A stretch of 64,000 nt of DNA from Sinonovacula constricta (lineage: Eukaryota > Mollusca > Bivalvia > Cardiida > Solecurtidae). The stretch is taken from contig CM017563.1 in the NCBI GenBank assembly GCA_007844125.1, positions 26,690,694-26,754,693 on the forward strand, written 5' to 3'. Position 1 is the stretch's first letter; the number at the start of each line of letters is the position of its first letter. Shown in pieces: positions 38,501 through 54,900 of the stretch. A program made the position numbers and the translations under genes. The notes beneath the pieces were generated by a model, which was given only the letters and a program-made list of their open reading frames with translations, was not told the origin of the DNA and ran no database searches.

Positions 38501-41500
38501 CATAAACCACAGATCAGATGCACTGACTTGTACATAAACCACAGATCAGATGCACTGACTTGTACATAAACCACAGATCAGATTCACTGTCTTGTACATA
38601 AACCACAGATCAGATTCACTGTCTTGTACATAAACCACAGATCAGATTCACTGTCTTGTACATAAACCACAGATCAGATGTGCTGACTTATACATAAACA
38701 ACAGATCATATACGCTGACTCATACATAAACCACAGATCAGATACACTGACTTGTGCATAAACCACAGATCAGATACACTGACTTGTACATAAACCACAG
38801 ATCAGATACACTGACTTGTACATAAACCACAGATCAGATACACTGACTTGTACATAAACCACAGATTAGATACACTGACTTGTACATAAACCACAAATCA
38901 TATTTGCTGACTTGTACATAAACCACAGATCAGATGCAATGGCTCGTACATAAACCACAGATCAGATACACTGACTTCTACTTAAACCACAGATCAGATG
39001 CAATGACTTGTACATAAACCACAGATCAGATGGACTGACTCCTACATAAACCATAGATCAGATGCAATAACTTGTACATAAACCAAAGATCAGATGGACT
39101 GACTCCTACATAAACCATAGATCAGATGCAATAACTTGTACATAAACCACAGATCAGATGGACTGACTCCCACATAAACCATAGATCAGATGCAATAACT
39201 TGTACATAAACCAAAGATCAGATGGACTGACTCCTACATAAACCACAGATCAGATGCAATGACTTGTACATAAACCAAAGATCAGATGGACTGACTCCTA
39301 CATAAACCATAGATCAGATGCAATAACTTGTACATAAACCACAGATCAGATGGACTGACTCCCACATAAACCATAGATCAGATGTGCTCACTTGTACATA
39401 AACCACAGATCAGATGGACTGACTCCCACATAAACCACAGATCAGATGTGCTCACTTGTACATAAACCACAGATCAGATGGACTGACTCCTACATAAACC
39501 ATAGATCAGATGCAATAACTTGTACATAAACCAAAGATCAGATGGACTGACTCCTACATAAACCATAGATCAGATGCAATAACTTGTACATAAACCACAG
39601 ATCAGATGGACTGACTCCCACATAAACCATAGATCAGATGCAATAACTTGTACATAAACCAAAGATCAGATGGACTGACTCCTACATAAACCATAGATCA
39701 GATGTAATTACTTGTACATAAACCACAGATCAGATGCAATTACTTGTACATAAACCACAGATCAGATGCAATTACTTGTACATAAACCACAAATCAGATG
39801 CACTGACTCATACATAAACCACAGATTAGATACACTGACTTGTACATAAACCACAGATCATATCCGCTGACTTGTACATAAACCACAGATCAGATGCACT
39901 GATTCGTACATAAACCACAGATCAGATACACTGACTCGTACACAAACCACATGTCAGATGCAATGACTCGTACATAAACCACAGATCAGATGCAATGACT
40001 TGTACATAAACTAAAGATCAGATACACTGATTTGTACATAAACCACAGATTAGATGCACTGACTTGTACATAAACCACAGATTAGATACACTGACTTGTA
40101 CATAAACCACAGATTAGATACACTGACTTGTACATAACCACAGATCAGATGCACTGACTTGTACATAAACCACAGATTAGATACACTGACTTGTACATAA
40201 CCACAGATCAGATGCACTGACTTGTACATAAACCACAGATTAGATACACTGACTTGTACATAACCACAGATCAGATACACTGACTTGTACATAAACCACA
40301 GATCAGATACACTGACTTGTACATAAACCACAGATCAGATGCACTGATTCGTTCATAAACCACAGATCAGATACACTGACTCGTACACAAACCACATGTC
40401 AGATGCAATGACTCGTACATAAACCACAGATCAGATGCAATGACTTGTACATAAACTAAAGATCAGATACACTGATTTGTACATAAACCACAGATTAGAT
40501 GCACTGACTTGTACATAAACCACAGATTAGATACACTGACTTGTACATAAACCACAGATTAGATACACTGACTTGTACATAACCACAGATCAGATGCACT
40601 GACTTGTACATAAACCACAGATTAGATACACTGACTTGTACATAACCACAGATCAGATGCACTGACTTGTACATAAACCACAGATTAGATACACTGACTT
40701 GTACATAACCACGGATCAGATACACTAAATTGTACATAAACCACAGATCAGATACACTGACTTGTACATAAACCACAGATCAGATACACTGACTTGTACA
40801 TGAACCACGGATCAGATACACTGACTTGTACATAAACCACAGATCAGATACACTGACTTGTACATAAACCACAGATCAGATACACTGACTTGTACATGAA
40901 CCACGGATCAGATACACTGACTTGTACATAAACCACAGATCAGATACACTGACTTGTACATAAACCACAGATTAGATACACTGACTTGTACATAAACCAC
41001 AGATTAGATACACTGACTTGTACATAACCACAGATCAGATGCACTGACTTGTACATAAACCACAGATTAGATACACTGACTTGTACATAACCACGGATCA
41101 GATACACTGACTTGTACATAAACCACAGATCAGATACACTGACTTGTACATGAACCACGGATCAGATACACTGACTTGTACATAAACCACAGATCAGATA
41201 CACTGACTTGTACATAACCATGGATCAGATACACTGACTTTTACATAAACCACAGATCAGATGCACTGACTTGTACATAAACCACAGATCAGATGCACTG
41301 ACTTGTACATAAACCACAGATTAGATACACTGACTTGTACATAACCACGGATCAGATGGACTGACTTGTACACAACCACAGATCAGATACACTGTTTTGT
41401 ACATAAACACAGATCAGATGCACTGACTTGTACATAACCACAGATAAGATACACTGACTTGTACATAACCACGGATCAGATGGACTGACTTGTACATAAC

Positions 41501-44500
41501 CACAGATCAGATACACTGACTTGTACATAAACCACAGATCAGATGCAATGACTTGTACATAACCACAGATCAGATGCAATGACTTGTACATAACCACAGA
41601 TCAGATGCACTGACTCATACATAAACCACAGATCAGATGCACTGACTTGTACATAAACCACAGATCAGATGCACTGACTTTTACATAAACCACAGATCAG
41701 ATGCACTGACATGTACATAAACCACAGATTAGATGCAATGACTCATACATAAACCACAGATCAGATGCACTGACTTGTACATAAACCACAGATCAGATAC
41801 ACTGACATGTACATAAACCACAGATCAGATGCACTGACATGTACATAAACCACAGATCAGATGCACTGACTTGGACATAAACAACAGATCAGATACATTA
41901 ACCTGTACATAAACCACAGATCAGATGTGCTGACTTGTACATAAACCACAAATCAGATACACCGACTTGTACATAAACCACAGATCAGATGCACTGACTT
42001 GTACATAAACCACAGATCAGATACACTGACATGTACATAAACCACAGATCAGATGCACTGACATGTACATAAACCACAGATCAGATGCACTGACTTGGAC
42101 ATAAACAACAGATCAGATACATTAACCTGTACATAAACCACAGATCAGATGTGCTGACTTGTACATAAACCACAAATCAGATACACTGACTTGTACATAA
42201 ACCACAGATCAGATACACTGACTCGTACATAAACCACAGATCAGATACACTGACTCGTACATAAACCACAGATCAGATAGACTGACTTGTACATAAACCA
42301 CAGATTAGATGCACTGACTTGTACATAAACCACAGATCAGATACACTGACTCGTACATAAACCACAGATCAGATACACTGACTTGTACATAAACCACAGA
42401 TCAGATACACTGACTTGTACATAAACCACAGATCAGATACACTTACTTGTACATAAACCACAGATCAGATGCGCTGACTCGTACATAAACCACAGATCAG
42501 ATACACTGACTTGTACATAAACCACAGATCAGATGTGCTCACTTGTACATAAACCACAGATCAGATGCACTGACTTGTACATAAACCACAGATCAGATAC
42601 ACTGACTTGTACATAAACCACGGATCAGATGTGCTCACTTGTACATAAACCACAGATCAGATGCACTGACTTGTACATAAACCACAGATCAGATACACTG
42701 ACTTGTACATAAACCACAGATCAGATGTGCTCACTTGTACATAAACCACAGATCAGATGCACTGACTTGTACATAAACCACAGATCAGATGCACTGACTC
42801 GTACATAAACCACAGATCAGATGCACTGACTTGTACATAAACCACAGATCAGATACACTGACTTGTACATAAACCACGGATCAGATGTGCTCACTTGTAC
42901 ATAAACCACAGATCAGATGCACTGTCTTGTACATAAACCACAGATCAGATTCACTGACTTGTACATAAACCACAGATCAGATACACTGACTTGTACATAA
43001 ACCACAGATCAGATGTGCTCACTTGTACATAAACCACAGATCAGATACACTGACTTGTACATAAACCACGGATCAGATGTGCTCACTTGTACATAAACCA
43101 CAGATCAGATACACTGACTTGTACATAAACCACAGATCAGATGCACTGACTTGTACATAAACCACAGATCAGATACACTGACTTGTACATAAACCACAGA
43201 TCAGATGCACTGACTTGTACATAAACCACAGATCAGATAGACTGACTTGTACATAAACCACAGATCAGATGCACTGACTTGTACATAAACCACAGATCAG
43301 ATGCACTGACTCGTACATAAACCACAGATCAGATTCACTGTCTTGTACATAAACCACAGATCAGATACACTGACTTGTACATAAACCACAGATCAGATAC
43401 ACTGACTTGTACATAAACCACAGATCAGATGTGCTCACTTGTACATAAACCACAGATCAGATGCACTGACTCGTACATAAACCACAGATCAGATACACTG
43501 ACTTGTACATAAACCACAGATCAGATACACTGACTTGTACATAAACCACAGATCAGATGTGCTCACTTGTACATAAACCACAGATCAGATGCACTGATTT
43601 GTACATAAACTACAGACTAGATGTGCTGACTCGTACATATGCCACAGATGAGATGTGCTGACTCATACATAAATCACAGATCTGATGCACAGACTCATAC
43701 ATAAGTCACAAATCATATACACTGACTCATACATAAACAACAGATCAGATGCACTGATTCATAACTTTGCAGTTTTTGGTAACAACTTGGTACAAGTTGT
43801 ACTTGTTACAAGATGATACAAGATGAAATTCATAAAATGTGCTGAATGTTTTTTAAGGGATGCTAATGGTTACTGAAATTGTAAACGGTTAACCTTTCAG
43901 AATTACTGGTTAACCTCCTAACCGCGTGAAAATTCTTTTTGTACACAGTTTAAAATACATTTTTTTTGCTAATTTACTGTATTTAATCTGTGTAGAACTT
44001 GTTTATATATTATTTCTTGCGTTACTAACTTAACTTAATATAGTTTGTGTTTGACTCTTTGTTTCTGTTACCAAAATGTAGCTTGAAAGTCTACGTCATC
44101 ATTTTTTGATTTAGCTTTGTAGTCATCTATTTTGCTGTCACCTAGAACGGTAAATAAAATATATCCTTAAGTATATGCTGCATATGCAACGTAAACTTTA
44201 ACTTTTGAAGTATAGTTTCACTTTTGATTAATAAACTTTGATTTATATCAGTGACATTTGTTCGCAATAACATGTGGACTTTGGTTGCATGCTTGAAGGC
44301 CTATAGTCAAAGAAGAAATAGTATATTATAGTATATTTTCATGGACAAACTCACATCAAGTTTGATTTGATAAAATTAATTTCCTCAGAAACACTGGGAA
44401 TTTTCCTGAAGTGGCCACATTTGTAGAAATTGTACAATTCCATATATAAATAATATGTGGGTTTATTTCAGTAAAGAATGAACTTGTAACATCTAATTAT

Positions 44501-45871
44501 CTTCCACCTGGCAGATTGTGTTTTAACAAGTACAGAGTCCAAATAAGTAATTGTCACCAGTGTGAAAAAAGTCACGCTATATACTCTATATAAATAGGTT
44601 TAATCCATCGCAGCGCCATACTGGGAATCATAGAAAACTTCCAGTGTAAACTGAAACAATAGAAGGAGAGCTGAAAGCTGTATTAACATTAATGAAAAAA
44701 CGTGTAAATCTTGTGTTAGTGGGGGCACTAAGATGTGAAATTATAACTTCTAAAGTAACTTTTTTTACCAAAAAAGAGTGGCGGGGACACTAGTTCTTTT
44801 TTTATAATCGTCCAGATTTTAGTGTCAACCCAGCGAGACGCACATCTGCTCCGCCCACTTCAAGTCTTCTGTCATGGTATGTTTTTTTTTTATTCATTTG
44901 TTGTTGTTTTTAATCTGAATATTAGGGTTTATGTATATATATATATAATCAGTCATTTTACGTTTATTTTCCTACTGAATAGATGGCTAAAACGAAAATC
45001 CGCATGTCAGTAGCAGCTGTCAGAAAACCTTGTTCTATTTTCTGTTTCCATTGTGAAAAATAGTAACTTTTCAGTTTAAACTTCTCGATTTGATTATCCT
45101 AAACAACAAATCATGTCTGAAATGTATAGAAGGGTATTTCTTTGTACGTATTTATTTACTTTTCAGCCTGTAGTGGGCAGAAGGAGGTGGGGTCTAATCT
45201 ATTAATTTTTATCATTTATGAAATAGACCCATTTATACAATCAAACCTACCACTTCCATTACTCTTGTTATCAATGAATAATTTAATACAAATAAAGTGC
45301 TGCCTTTTCTGTGATTTCATGCCATGAACATCTGATATCAATTAAACCCAATAATTTTATTCCGAGACCAGTATTGTATAACCTTCAGTTTGAGTGTTGT
45401 CAAGAAATTGAACTACCAAATGTATATACTACTGTTTAAGGTCACATCTTAGGATCAAGCTTTTAAGTTTGAGTGCTTTCTTACTGGGGTGGATGTGCCA
45501 GACACTAATAAAGCAATACTTTCCTTGACTTACACAAAAGTTCATTTTCAGGTTGTCATTGTAGTATCTAGGTATGTACCTCATTCATATGATGCCTCAT
45601 TTATGTGATTGTTTTTACATAATATGCAATTTTATTTACAGATCCTGCAAAATGAATTCCTTCCACACTTGAACACATGGTAAGAGGGTGTCAAGCCCCT
45701 CAATGCATTAAGAACAACTAAAACAGGCTTTATGGATTTTCTTGTCCACTGAAACCAATAAAGGAATGTGATGCAAGGTAATTAAGACAAATCTATACCT
45801 TAAATTATTGACATCATTAAAATTTATTTTGAAACAGTTAATCTGTATTTTACTGAACCCTGTGCATATAT

Positions 45872-45913
<42 letters not shown>

Positions 45914-48900
45914 TTACATTGCACACCAACACTCTTATGGTTATATTGGTGACATCCAGCTTATTATTGGTGAAGGAAGAGCCTTGATTTATGTCTAGGC
46001 AGAACCACCAGCACACAGCAGGTTAGCTGGAAAACCTTCCCACCTGATAGTTCTTGTCCCAACCAGGACCCAAACCTATGCATTGAAATGCAGTCAGAGG
46101 TAGAATGGTTTACTTAAAACACTACAGTGTATGTTTATTTTGATGTCATGTGTTGTGTCGCTATCAGTTTGGTCTTACTAATATCTGACATTAAATATAA
46201 GCATTATCTTTCAATCTTGGCATGTAAAAAACTATAAAAAAAAGAAATTGTATAAAATAATGTCATGAATGCATATCTACTCTTTTTTCTATTATAGTTG
46301 AAGTCTTCACAGTCTTCTGTCGCACTCCTCTACTTTCTGTGCAGACCTTTTGCCAAATCTTGTGGAAGAGCTTTTCGGCCCACATAGAGGCATTTTGTTT
46401 TGATAGATTAATCTACTGCCAAGAGGTTCAGGTAATGCAAAAAATCATCTTAATGCAAAGATCTGATACATATTAAACATTAACACACCTATTGGTAATT
46501 TCTTAGTGTTATTAAATGCCATTTTACTAAAAAAAGTATGTATATACTGTCAGATAATACAATTATACTTATATTCAAAGGTAGTAGTTAATAAGATTTT
46601 GAGACCATGAAGGGCACAGAATAACTTTTTTTTCAAAATGGACTTTTGAGATTTGTGTTATATTATATTTATATATATTTATATGTATTATATTAATATA
46701 AATATCAGTTTATTAATGGCAGTTTTCGACTTTGTCCAAATGAAATACATGTAATATCTTACCCACTGTTCTGGGAATTTTGGCATAACTTTTTGAATAA
46801 ACACACTCTTTAGTCCAAGTAAAGACAAATTTTTAAACTACCTTAATTATTAGTAAATGCAATCGCTCAGGTAGGAAATGCATGTTTGTAATGATGAGTG
46901 GTGTGTTGTGCTTCACTTTTCACTTGGCTAGTGGACTTCAGTAACCAGCATTTGCTGGATCTTTTCAGTATACAATTATTTATCTGGTTGTTTGTGAAGA
47001 AAATTAGTCTAAACTTTTGGATACCCCCATTAATTGTATTGTCAAAAAATATTATTAACAATAAACCATGATAATGAGTATAGGTAGGATTTACCCTGAT
47101 AACAGTCACATAAATCTAGGACATAACGAGATTTTAATATTTTTGTTTTAACTTATTATGTTTTGTTTTACATTATTACTGGTGAATAAATAATAAATGT
47201 ATTTGTCCAGACTAGGACTGGAACTAAAGAGGTTAGGCAGATGCTACTTTTCATATTAAGCTGAAACCTGTAAAACATACTTTTATTTTTTTCAGTTACC
47301 ATGACATGAACCATTTTTCAGAGACAGTTAACCATTAAATTCAACGCCATGGGCCAGCCAACAAAAGCACAGCTGTCAGGAAGGCAGAGAGGGAATATTA
47401 GTTATTTGCAGTCCTTTGAAAAAGATTAAATATTATAAAAAGATTTCAAAATTTCAGTCTGTTTCAGTATTGCATTCTTAGTGGTAGACCATTTCTTATA
47501 TTTAATTTTCATAAAACTATTTTAACACATCACAATCCAGGATTACGTTAATTATTGTTTATATCTCCATATAATCTACAAAATAATTAACAAGCATCAG
47601 CATGATAGAAGAATCTAATTCACTTTCCTTATCTAATGGGTGACAGAGTCATGTTTTACTAAGATTAAATCTCATGTTTTAAACTTTAATAGAACAGTTT
47701 AATGGGACATTTATTGAGTACTTGCACAGTCAACTTATATCAAATGGTATAGGGAGAATGAAACATGTGCTATTATTATACATGTAATTATTAAGATTTC
47801 CAGAGAAACAATTAAATAAATTATTTGACCTTTATTTCTATTAAAAGGACAATGGTGTTGCATAATCATTGTCTGCATTTTTTAATTTATATATTTTTGT
47901 ATTTATCTGTCATAAATGCATTTTTCATTCTACATTAAAATATTTTCTGCACATTTTAAAGCTGTGTTCTTGCTTGAACACCTGAACACATACGAAATGG
48001 AAAAAAGAATAAAATGATTTGAAATACATATTTATTCTTGTTTGTTCTGACAACATTAAATAAAAGAATGCTAAACGCCAGTGCAAGTAAGAGTGTCATC
48101 TCTGGATGCCAGATTTATTAGCTTTTTAACCCTTGAGCCAAGTTGAAAGTTTTCAAATTGCAAGAAGAAAAGTCATACTATATAAGGTAGGGACTTAAGC
48201 AGGTTGTAAATAAACCTTTCACTCATGGTTTGGCGTTTTTTGGCGTTGTGCGCTAGGCTCATAGTTTGGCGATTTTTGGCGTTGTGCGTCTAGCTCATAC
48301 ATACGCCATTTTACGCTATGCTGTCATTTGCATAGTTTGGCGAAATTACGCACTCAAAGTTAAGTGCAAAATCATTAGTGAATACTTCGTGTAAAGTCTT
48401 TTTTTTATCTTTATTCAGTAAGATAAAGCCTTTATTTATACATTTAGTGAATAAGAAAGAGGGGGTTGTTCTGAAAAAAAAAATGTGAAAATTTGCCCAG
48501 TTTGTAGAGCACCCTAATGGAATTTTCCGTTGTTTACACTCGCTGGCGAATCTTACGATTTCTAACCGCGACAACTCTCACATGGTCAGCCTAACAGTAA
48601 AAACCGAGTATGCCGATGTAATAAACATCCACATTATTGGACCATAAAATCCACTGACTAATGAGAGGGGCAATGTGTTTTATTGCTCTGTGGATCAACT
48701 TGGAAGGTATTTAAGCTTTATTTGATTGCCTTGTTCATTAGCATTCTAATCGCTGCATCCTTAACACCTATTGAAAAAGATGTTGTACACAAATTGTTTG
48801 ATAATATTTATTGATAGTGTCACTTTATCTTGCTGCAGAAGTATGCCTGATGCTTATGATATTTTGTTTGGTAGTGACACTGAGTCAGAATTTTCTGGTT

Positions 48901-51900
48901 TTGGGGAATCAGATTTAAATCTTGTATTTTAAATAAAAAACAATAGCAATTAATGAATATTTCAAATATAAAATAAAGAAATTGGTTATGACATATTTCT
49001 TTTGTTTTATTAAACCCTCTTCTAACAATTTACATAACCTCATATGCATGAAAATTATATCATCAGAAATAAAAATTATTTCTGAATAAACTTTTTAATT
49101 ACATAAATGTGATTAAATAACTCATTCTAGCTTAAAATATAGCTTAAACACAACTACTGTCAGCTTCCCACGCAAAACCATTTATGCTTTATGAACCTGA
49201 GGTACCTTTATCACCAGTATACCTATGCATGCCAAGTGGCCTGATAAGCCATCTGGTTATGCATTAGGCATATGGTTATTTAGGAGAACTGTTATGAGTG
49301 AAAGGGACAGCTTATTCCCAGTCAGTACAAATATGTAACTAAAACTATATATTTTTATTTATTAATTTGTTAATACTTAAAACATACATGTATTGTTTTG
49401 ACTAGTTTAACTCTGAACTTTGACATGTTTATATTGTCGAAACAACATACAACTATAAAAAATGTTCTGTCAATAAAAATTAACTTAAATTACTGCATCA
49501 GACATACATAAACGATGCAGATAATGGAGTTTCTATGTTAACTCACTTTATAATTAGTGTACTAAAATATGTAAACCAGGGTTCCCCTGATATGACATGT
49601 TAAAACTATATGTCAGCAGTAGGTAATTAGCTCTGTCTGTCAATAATGTAGGATATTTATCAAAATAGAACACAAACCAAGATCCCACCTTCAATGTTGT
49701 TAGTTGTCTTATATGATCTATTTCTCAAAATGTTCTGTTATAATAAAAAAAATGTTGACATCTTACAGCTCAAAAGTAATTTTTAATATTGTCTGGAAGA
49801 ATTCTGGCTCCAAGATGGGTTTAAGTTCCCCGGTACTATTTAAACGTCTCAGAGCAACAGGCACAGGTGGAGACATTGATTGTGGTTCTTTTTTCTTTCC
49901 AATTTAAGTTCCCTTACACACTTAATCCTTTCCACCATCAGTCTTGGCGCAGTCTTCCTCTTGTGTCTCCAAGCAACAATTTATTTATTTTATTTGAAGT
50001 AAATTTGTCTTTTTTCCATGCAGTTTTGGCAGATACCAACCATAATAAATACCACCAGTTACACAGTATTAGCTAAAGATGTATTTACGAAAAAGGGCAG
50101 CAAATATATATTTGTCTATGATTCTTACAGAATTTGGGTTCTTACAGAATTTAGGTTCTTTGTTTAAACGTGGTTACGATATGTGTACTGCCGGTTCATG
50201 GAAAACTAAAAGCGGGCAATGAATACACATACAAAGAAGATATTTACCTTCAATTCATTTTCAAGTTGATTCATTTTCCATGGCCGTTTTTCTTCAAATC
50301 TCTGTTTTATTTGTCAGCTTTATGCTATTGTTTTGCATGTGAAACCCCGACCGGAAGTCTATGACTCTCGGTGATGGCGCTGCATAGCACCTTGCATAGG
50401 CGGTGGTCCCATTGTTATATGTCTATGATATTGTTATCATTGACTGTTTCTCAGGTTAACACGGCCATTGATAGCATTGGATTAATAAATAAACATGCAA
50501 ACATATGACTGTGTTTTGATTGCACTGGTGTAATTTCTATATTGTTTAAGGCTAAACTTAATAAAACACCTGTTATTACAAAACAACAGAGATTGAAATA
50601 AAATCTTGCTGTATCATAGATAAAACAGGATCATATTTTAGCTTGATAGTTGTAGTCAACCTTTTTTTTAGGGTACAACAATGTTAACAAAAATGTCTTA
50701 GTATTCTTAAGCCTTTTTTTAAATACTTTTTGAGTTTTGTTTGCATTTATTATCTCGAATTCTAAGGGATTAGAAAAATATTTTAAGAAATCCCAGATAT
50801 GTCATACAAGAAAGTGATTATTTTCTTCTTTTTTTTATAAATCATTATCAGCCACCATTATATAAACCAACACAGACAAGCAACTCTTACCCAGAATGAA
50901 GTCAGCAAAATGCTGTATTATTGCAACTTATTGGCAACATTATGACGTTGTACTGCCTGAAAACTTTAAGCATGTAGATCAACATAACTGAAATAAATTG
51001 AACTGGCAAGCAACAACTCACTGTAGCCAAAGAAAAATCAAAGCAGCAGTCTTGAACAAAATTATTTCTGAAGCTTTTTTAACAATAAGTATAAAAAACA
51101 TATAATTGACAAAATTTCATGTTTTTTTTTAAAGCAAAGTAACATGCTTTTAATATTTCTAAAAACACAATGGAGCATTCAAAATCATCATCAAGGATTC
51201 CTTTTTGTAGAGAATTGCAAGGCATTTTACAGCAAAATTTGTAGTGGACAATTTATGCTCTTGCATTAAGGAAGAATTTTAATAACACCTTCTCTAATTG
51301 ATATACCTTGTCCTGCCATAACCATGTGTTGGGTTGGCTGTTTACCAAATCAACACCTTTAATTGAATGTGCTACTAGTGTCTTCAGAAATTCACACCTT
51401 TGTGGCAATACTTGTCACTTGATCCTGACCAATAACCAGCAGCATAAAAGGTCTAAACTCACATTTGGCATTACTGTGAGATTAATATTGCTGGAATTTT
51501 GAGGAAAGCAATTTGTATTATTTCTCATTTTTTTTGTAATAAAACAACAGTCAACGACCACTATCTCCAAACTTGGAGTTTGTTTTATGCTAATTTTATA
51601 CAAAGTAAACAGCATTTGTTGCTTTTTGAAGAAATGATCTTATAAGAAAAAAAGGATAAGACTTCAACATTTGTACTTGGTGATTGCTATTTTTCTAGGG
51701 AATGAACGATTCACGGAGAAAAAGAACAAACAAGGTTAAAGTTTTTGCCCATTTACATCCCTGCCTTATACTAATCTAAGGAATTTCAGAAAGTTTAAAG
51801 AAGATTAAGTGTATATAAGCTTCTCTTACACCATTGTGTTAGTCTCACAAGGTTTATAGTAAATTTTATTAATATGGCTTAAGCATGCATGCATTTTTGG

Positions 51901-54900
51901 TAAAAGATTCATTTAATTTTATGCACCAAATAGTTAAAGAAATGTAAAAATATGTTGGTTTTTTATTGATGGTAAAATCAGATCAGCAATCTAATACTTT
52001 AAAACAAAGGTTTATGACTTTTAGAATATTACTTGTCATTTCCATAGACACCTCTTAAAAAAATGAGAACCTGTACCGGTACTTATTAATCAATCTTATC
52101 TTTCTGTGGTCGCTGTGCAAGCTTAAATGTTGTTAGCATTTCATGTCAGTTTTAATATAAGAAAAATTTAATGGTATAACCTCTAAATTGGAAAGTGATG
52201 TTGAATGTCCACTGGATACAGGCATTAGCTTTTATTGCTTTGCTTTGCTTATTAAAGGGAATAAACAAGTCTAAAAGAGTGCAAATTTTACAAAAGTTAT
52301 ATGAGAAAAAAAAGTGCAGAGCAGTGCTTTTACATGCTGTACTATTCCCACTAAGAGCTGTTGTAAGCCTAAAGGGACTCTTTATTTACTGCTTTCTAAA
52401 TTAAACATGCTTTTAAGCAATGTACACTGTTCCACTGCTGAGGTAAATGTTGATAACTTTCACAAACTTTTTGATTGTTCACATTGTGATTGTTGAGATC
52501 AGATGAACAAATCCATTGAGACTATCATTGGTTACAGTTGCTAACTGTCTCTAGCAAACATTTTCTACTTTTCTGATTAGTTGAGACATTGGTTTTGAGT
52601 AACTTCTTGGGTCTAGATGATACACAATTTCAACACTTAATTGCTATGAGTTGGTTGTTTTTTATAAACTTGGACAGATACTACACATGTATATTGTTTT
52701 CTTATTCCTTTTGCTTGTTGAGATCCACAAATGTTATCGCTTCAAAGCCTCAATGTGTATTGCTATTCTGCTTGTATCCCTTCCTGCCAGTTAGTTCCTG
52801 TGTGTCCTTGGACCCACATGTTTAACAACAGATAATGGAGTATTCCTTTAAATATGCATAAGTTGCATCATAATTCTGAATTTTCAATTAAGGTTTCCAT
52901 TTCTTTAAAAATGTCTGATGTAAAGAAGTAGGCAAAATAAGACTGATTGGAATCAGTTTTGCTTGCATTTGTAAACACACATATTTTTATCAAGCTTCTA
53001 TTGTTGAAAAATATGTCTCGAAATCCAGTTTCTAGATTTGTTTTTTCACAAATGATATGTTTATCTAATATCCAACTACACAAATTTAAAATCTGGAACT
53101 TCTTAAAAAATGTGTTATTATTATATAATTTTGTTTTCCTGCTCTTGTGCATGATTTATTTTTCACAATTCTTCTATTACAAAATAATATTTTTAGCTTA
53201 AATATTTGATTAAATCACTGTATGTTGTACCTACTTGAAAGATTTCTTTGCTTTCAAAATGTCATTGTTTATTGTTTGATCAAATATTATTATTAATTTG
53301 AACTCACCAAATTAATAACAATTTTATTAGCTCACCTGAGCACAACATGCTCTTGGGTTGTGCATAGACATCTTGATAGGATAATGTGTGCAAGGCTTTG
53401 CTAAACAAATAATTAGTGATTACAAGATGCCAAAGGCCAGGGAGTATACATCATCTTGATTGGATTTTAAAGAATACTGAAAGCCAGGTTCCTAAGATGA
53501 GCTATTCAGGGCCATCATAGCACTCTTGTTAACTGCAAGACTATCAAACATTTACTTACTTATATGATGTAAACATTATGAATTGGAACATGGTGAATAA
53601 GAGTGATTTTTAAATATGATTCGTAAGACATTGCATAAAAAAGTAAACATTAATAAGCTCAGTTGCTCCAGTTTAAATTTTTTTTGTAGAGACATCTCTT
53701 TTTATTTTATGCTGTTTTTATTTATTTAAGTCTTTTACTTACTTGTGTACTTGTAGTTTGTATCATGTTTTGTTGAAGCGAGCACACAATTAATTGAAAA
53801 CCATTCCTTTTTTTTTCTTTACCAATATTTACATATTTTGTCCTTCTAAGGACCCATGACTTTAGGTGTAAAAATAATCATGCAATGCAAATTGTGATAT
53901 TAATGGGACTACTTCTGTAGGATCTTATAAATGTCAGCACTTCATTATCTTGTATGACATAAATGTTATTGTGAACATTATTCTGTAGGGCTTAGCATGT
54001 ACATGTAACCTATATCTTTATTGTCTGGTCTGGAATCTATGTAATTGTAAATACTATTCTGTTTAAATGAGTATACAATAGTTGTCTTGTGTTGTTTTTA
54101 GGAGAAGGAAGATGAAGAGAGTGAAGAAGTAATTGCTGGTTTTATGAAGGAGAGAGCGCTGTTGAGGTATACTGTTAGCTATTGACTAATCATTTTATAA
54201 AACCTTATTTTTGCAACATCCTGGAATGGGTTTCATGTTTGACTTAGCACTATTAGTTTCTGTAGGATTACAACTAGGGATTCAACTATATTACATGTTG
54301 GAGCAAAGTTTGTGGATGCTCCTGTTTGTTATTTATGGTGCCTTCATTGCACTGCTGCTCTACAGGTGTACATGTGATTAGAACGGTTGATTGCATAACC
54401 ACATTTCTTACACAACAACACTCAGAGTATGCATGAATGTGTGCTATACAGATAAAACTATATAGGATTTAATTTTTACTGTATACTACTTTAACTTCTT
54501 TGACTGACTACATTTTAAGTATTGAGCAAGCAAATATTACATGGCATATTTAAATAATAATACTAATAGGTCATATAAAATTACAATGGAATATTTAGTG
54601 AAAATTCTCATACCTTGCCACTAAAGTAATAAGGATAATAGTGTGCTAACTATTACTTAATGTTATGGGCTAATTATTTATAGGTTAAAAGTGTGATTTA
54701 AACAGGTCCATATAAATCAGAACACATTTATTTCCCTTGATGATGTAAATTATGATAAGTGGTCCACCTGACCTGCGGCCCTGACCTACTTGTCATTCTG
54801 TTACTCAACTAATGGGCAGCATCAATTTTTCATTGGCAGCTGCTATTTTAAAGAAAATGGAAGCCTTGTGCGGACTGACATACCTTGAAGAGGACTGTAT

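Noticed and set aside
40050..41597. Minus-strand ORFs ([18 protein letters not shown] repeats) in the 32-bp array
   Set aside because: Direct translation of the minisatellite with no start context, no domain and no conservation signal.
16495..43765. CRISPR-like array of regularly spaced repeats
   Set aside because: The units are contiguous tandem repeats without unique spacers, in an intron of an animal gene.
37560..43765. Hammerhead ribozyme in the 32-bp units
   Set aside because: I looked for CTGATGA with a paired GAAA core. CTGATGA occurs once by chance near 37,633 and the typical unit lacks the catalytic core.
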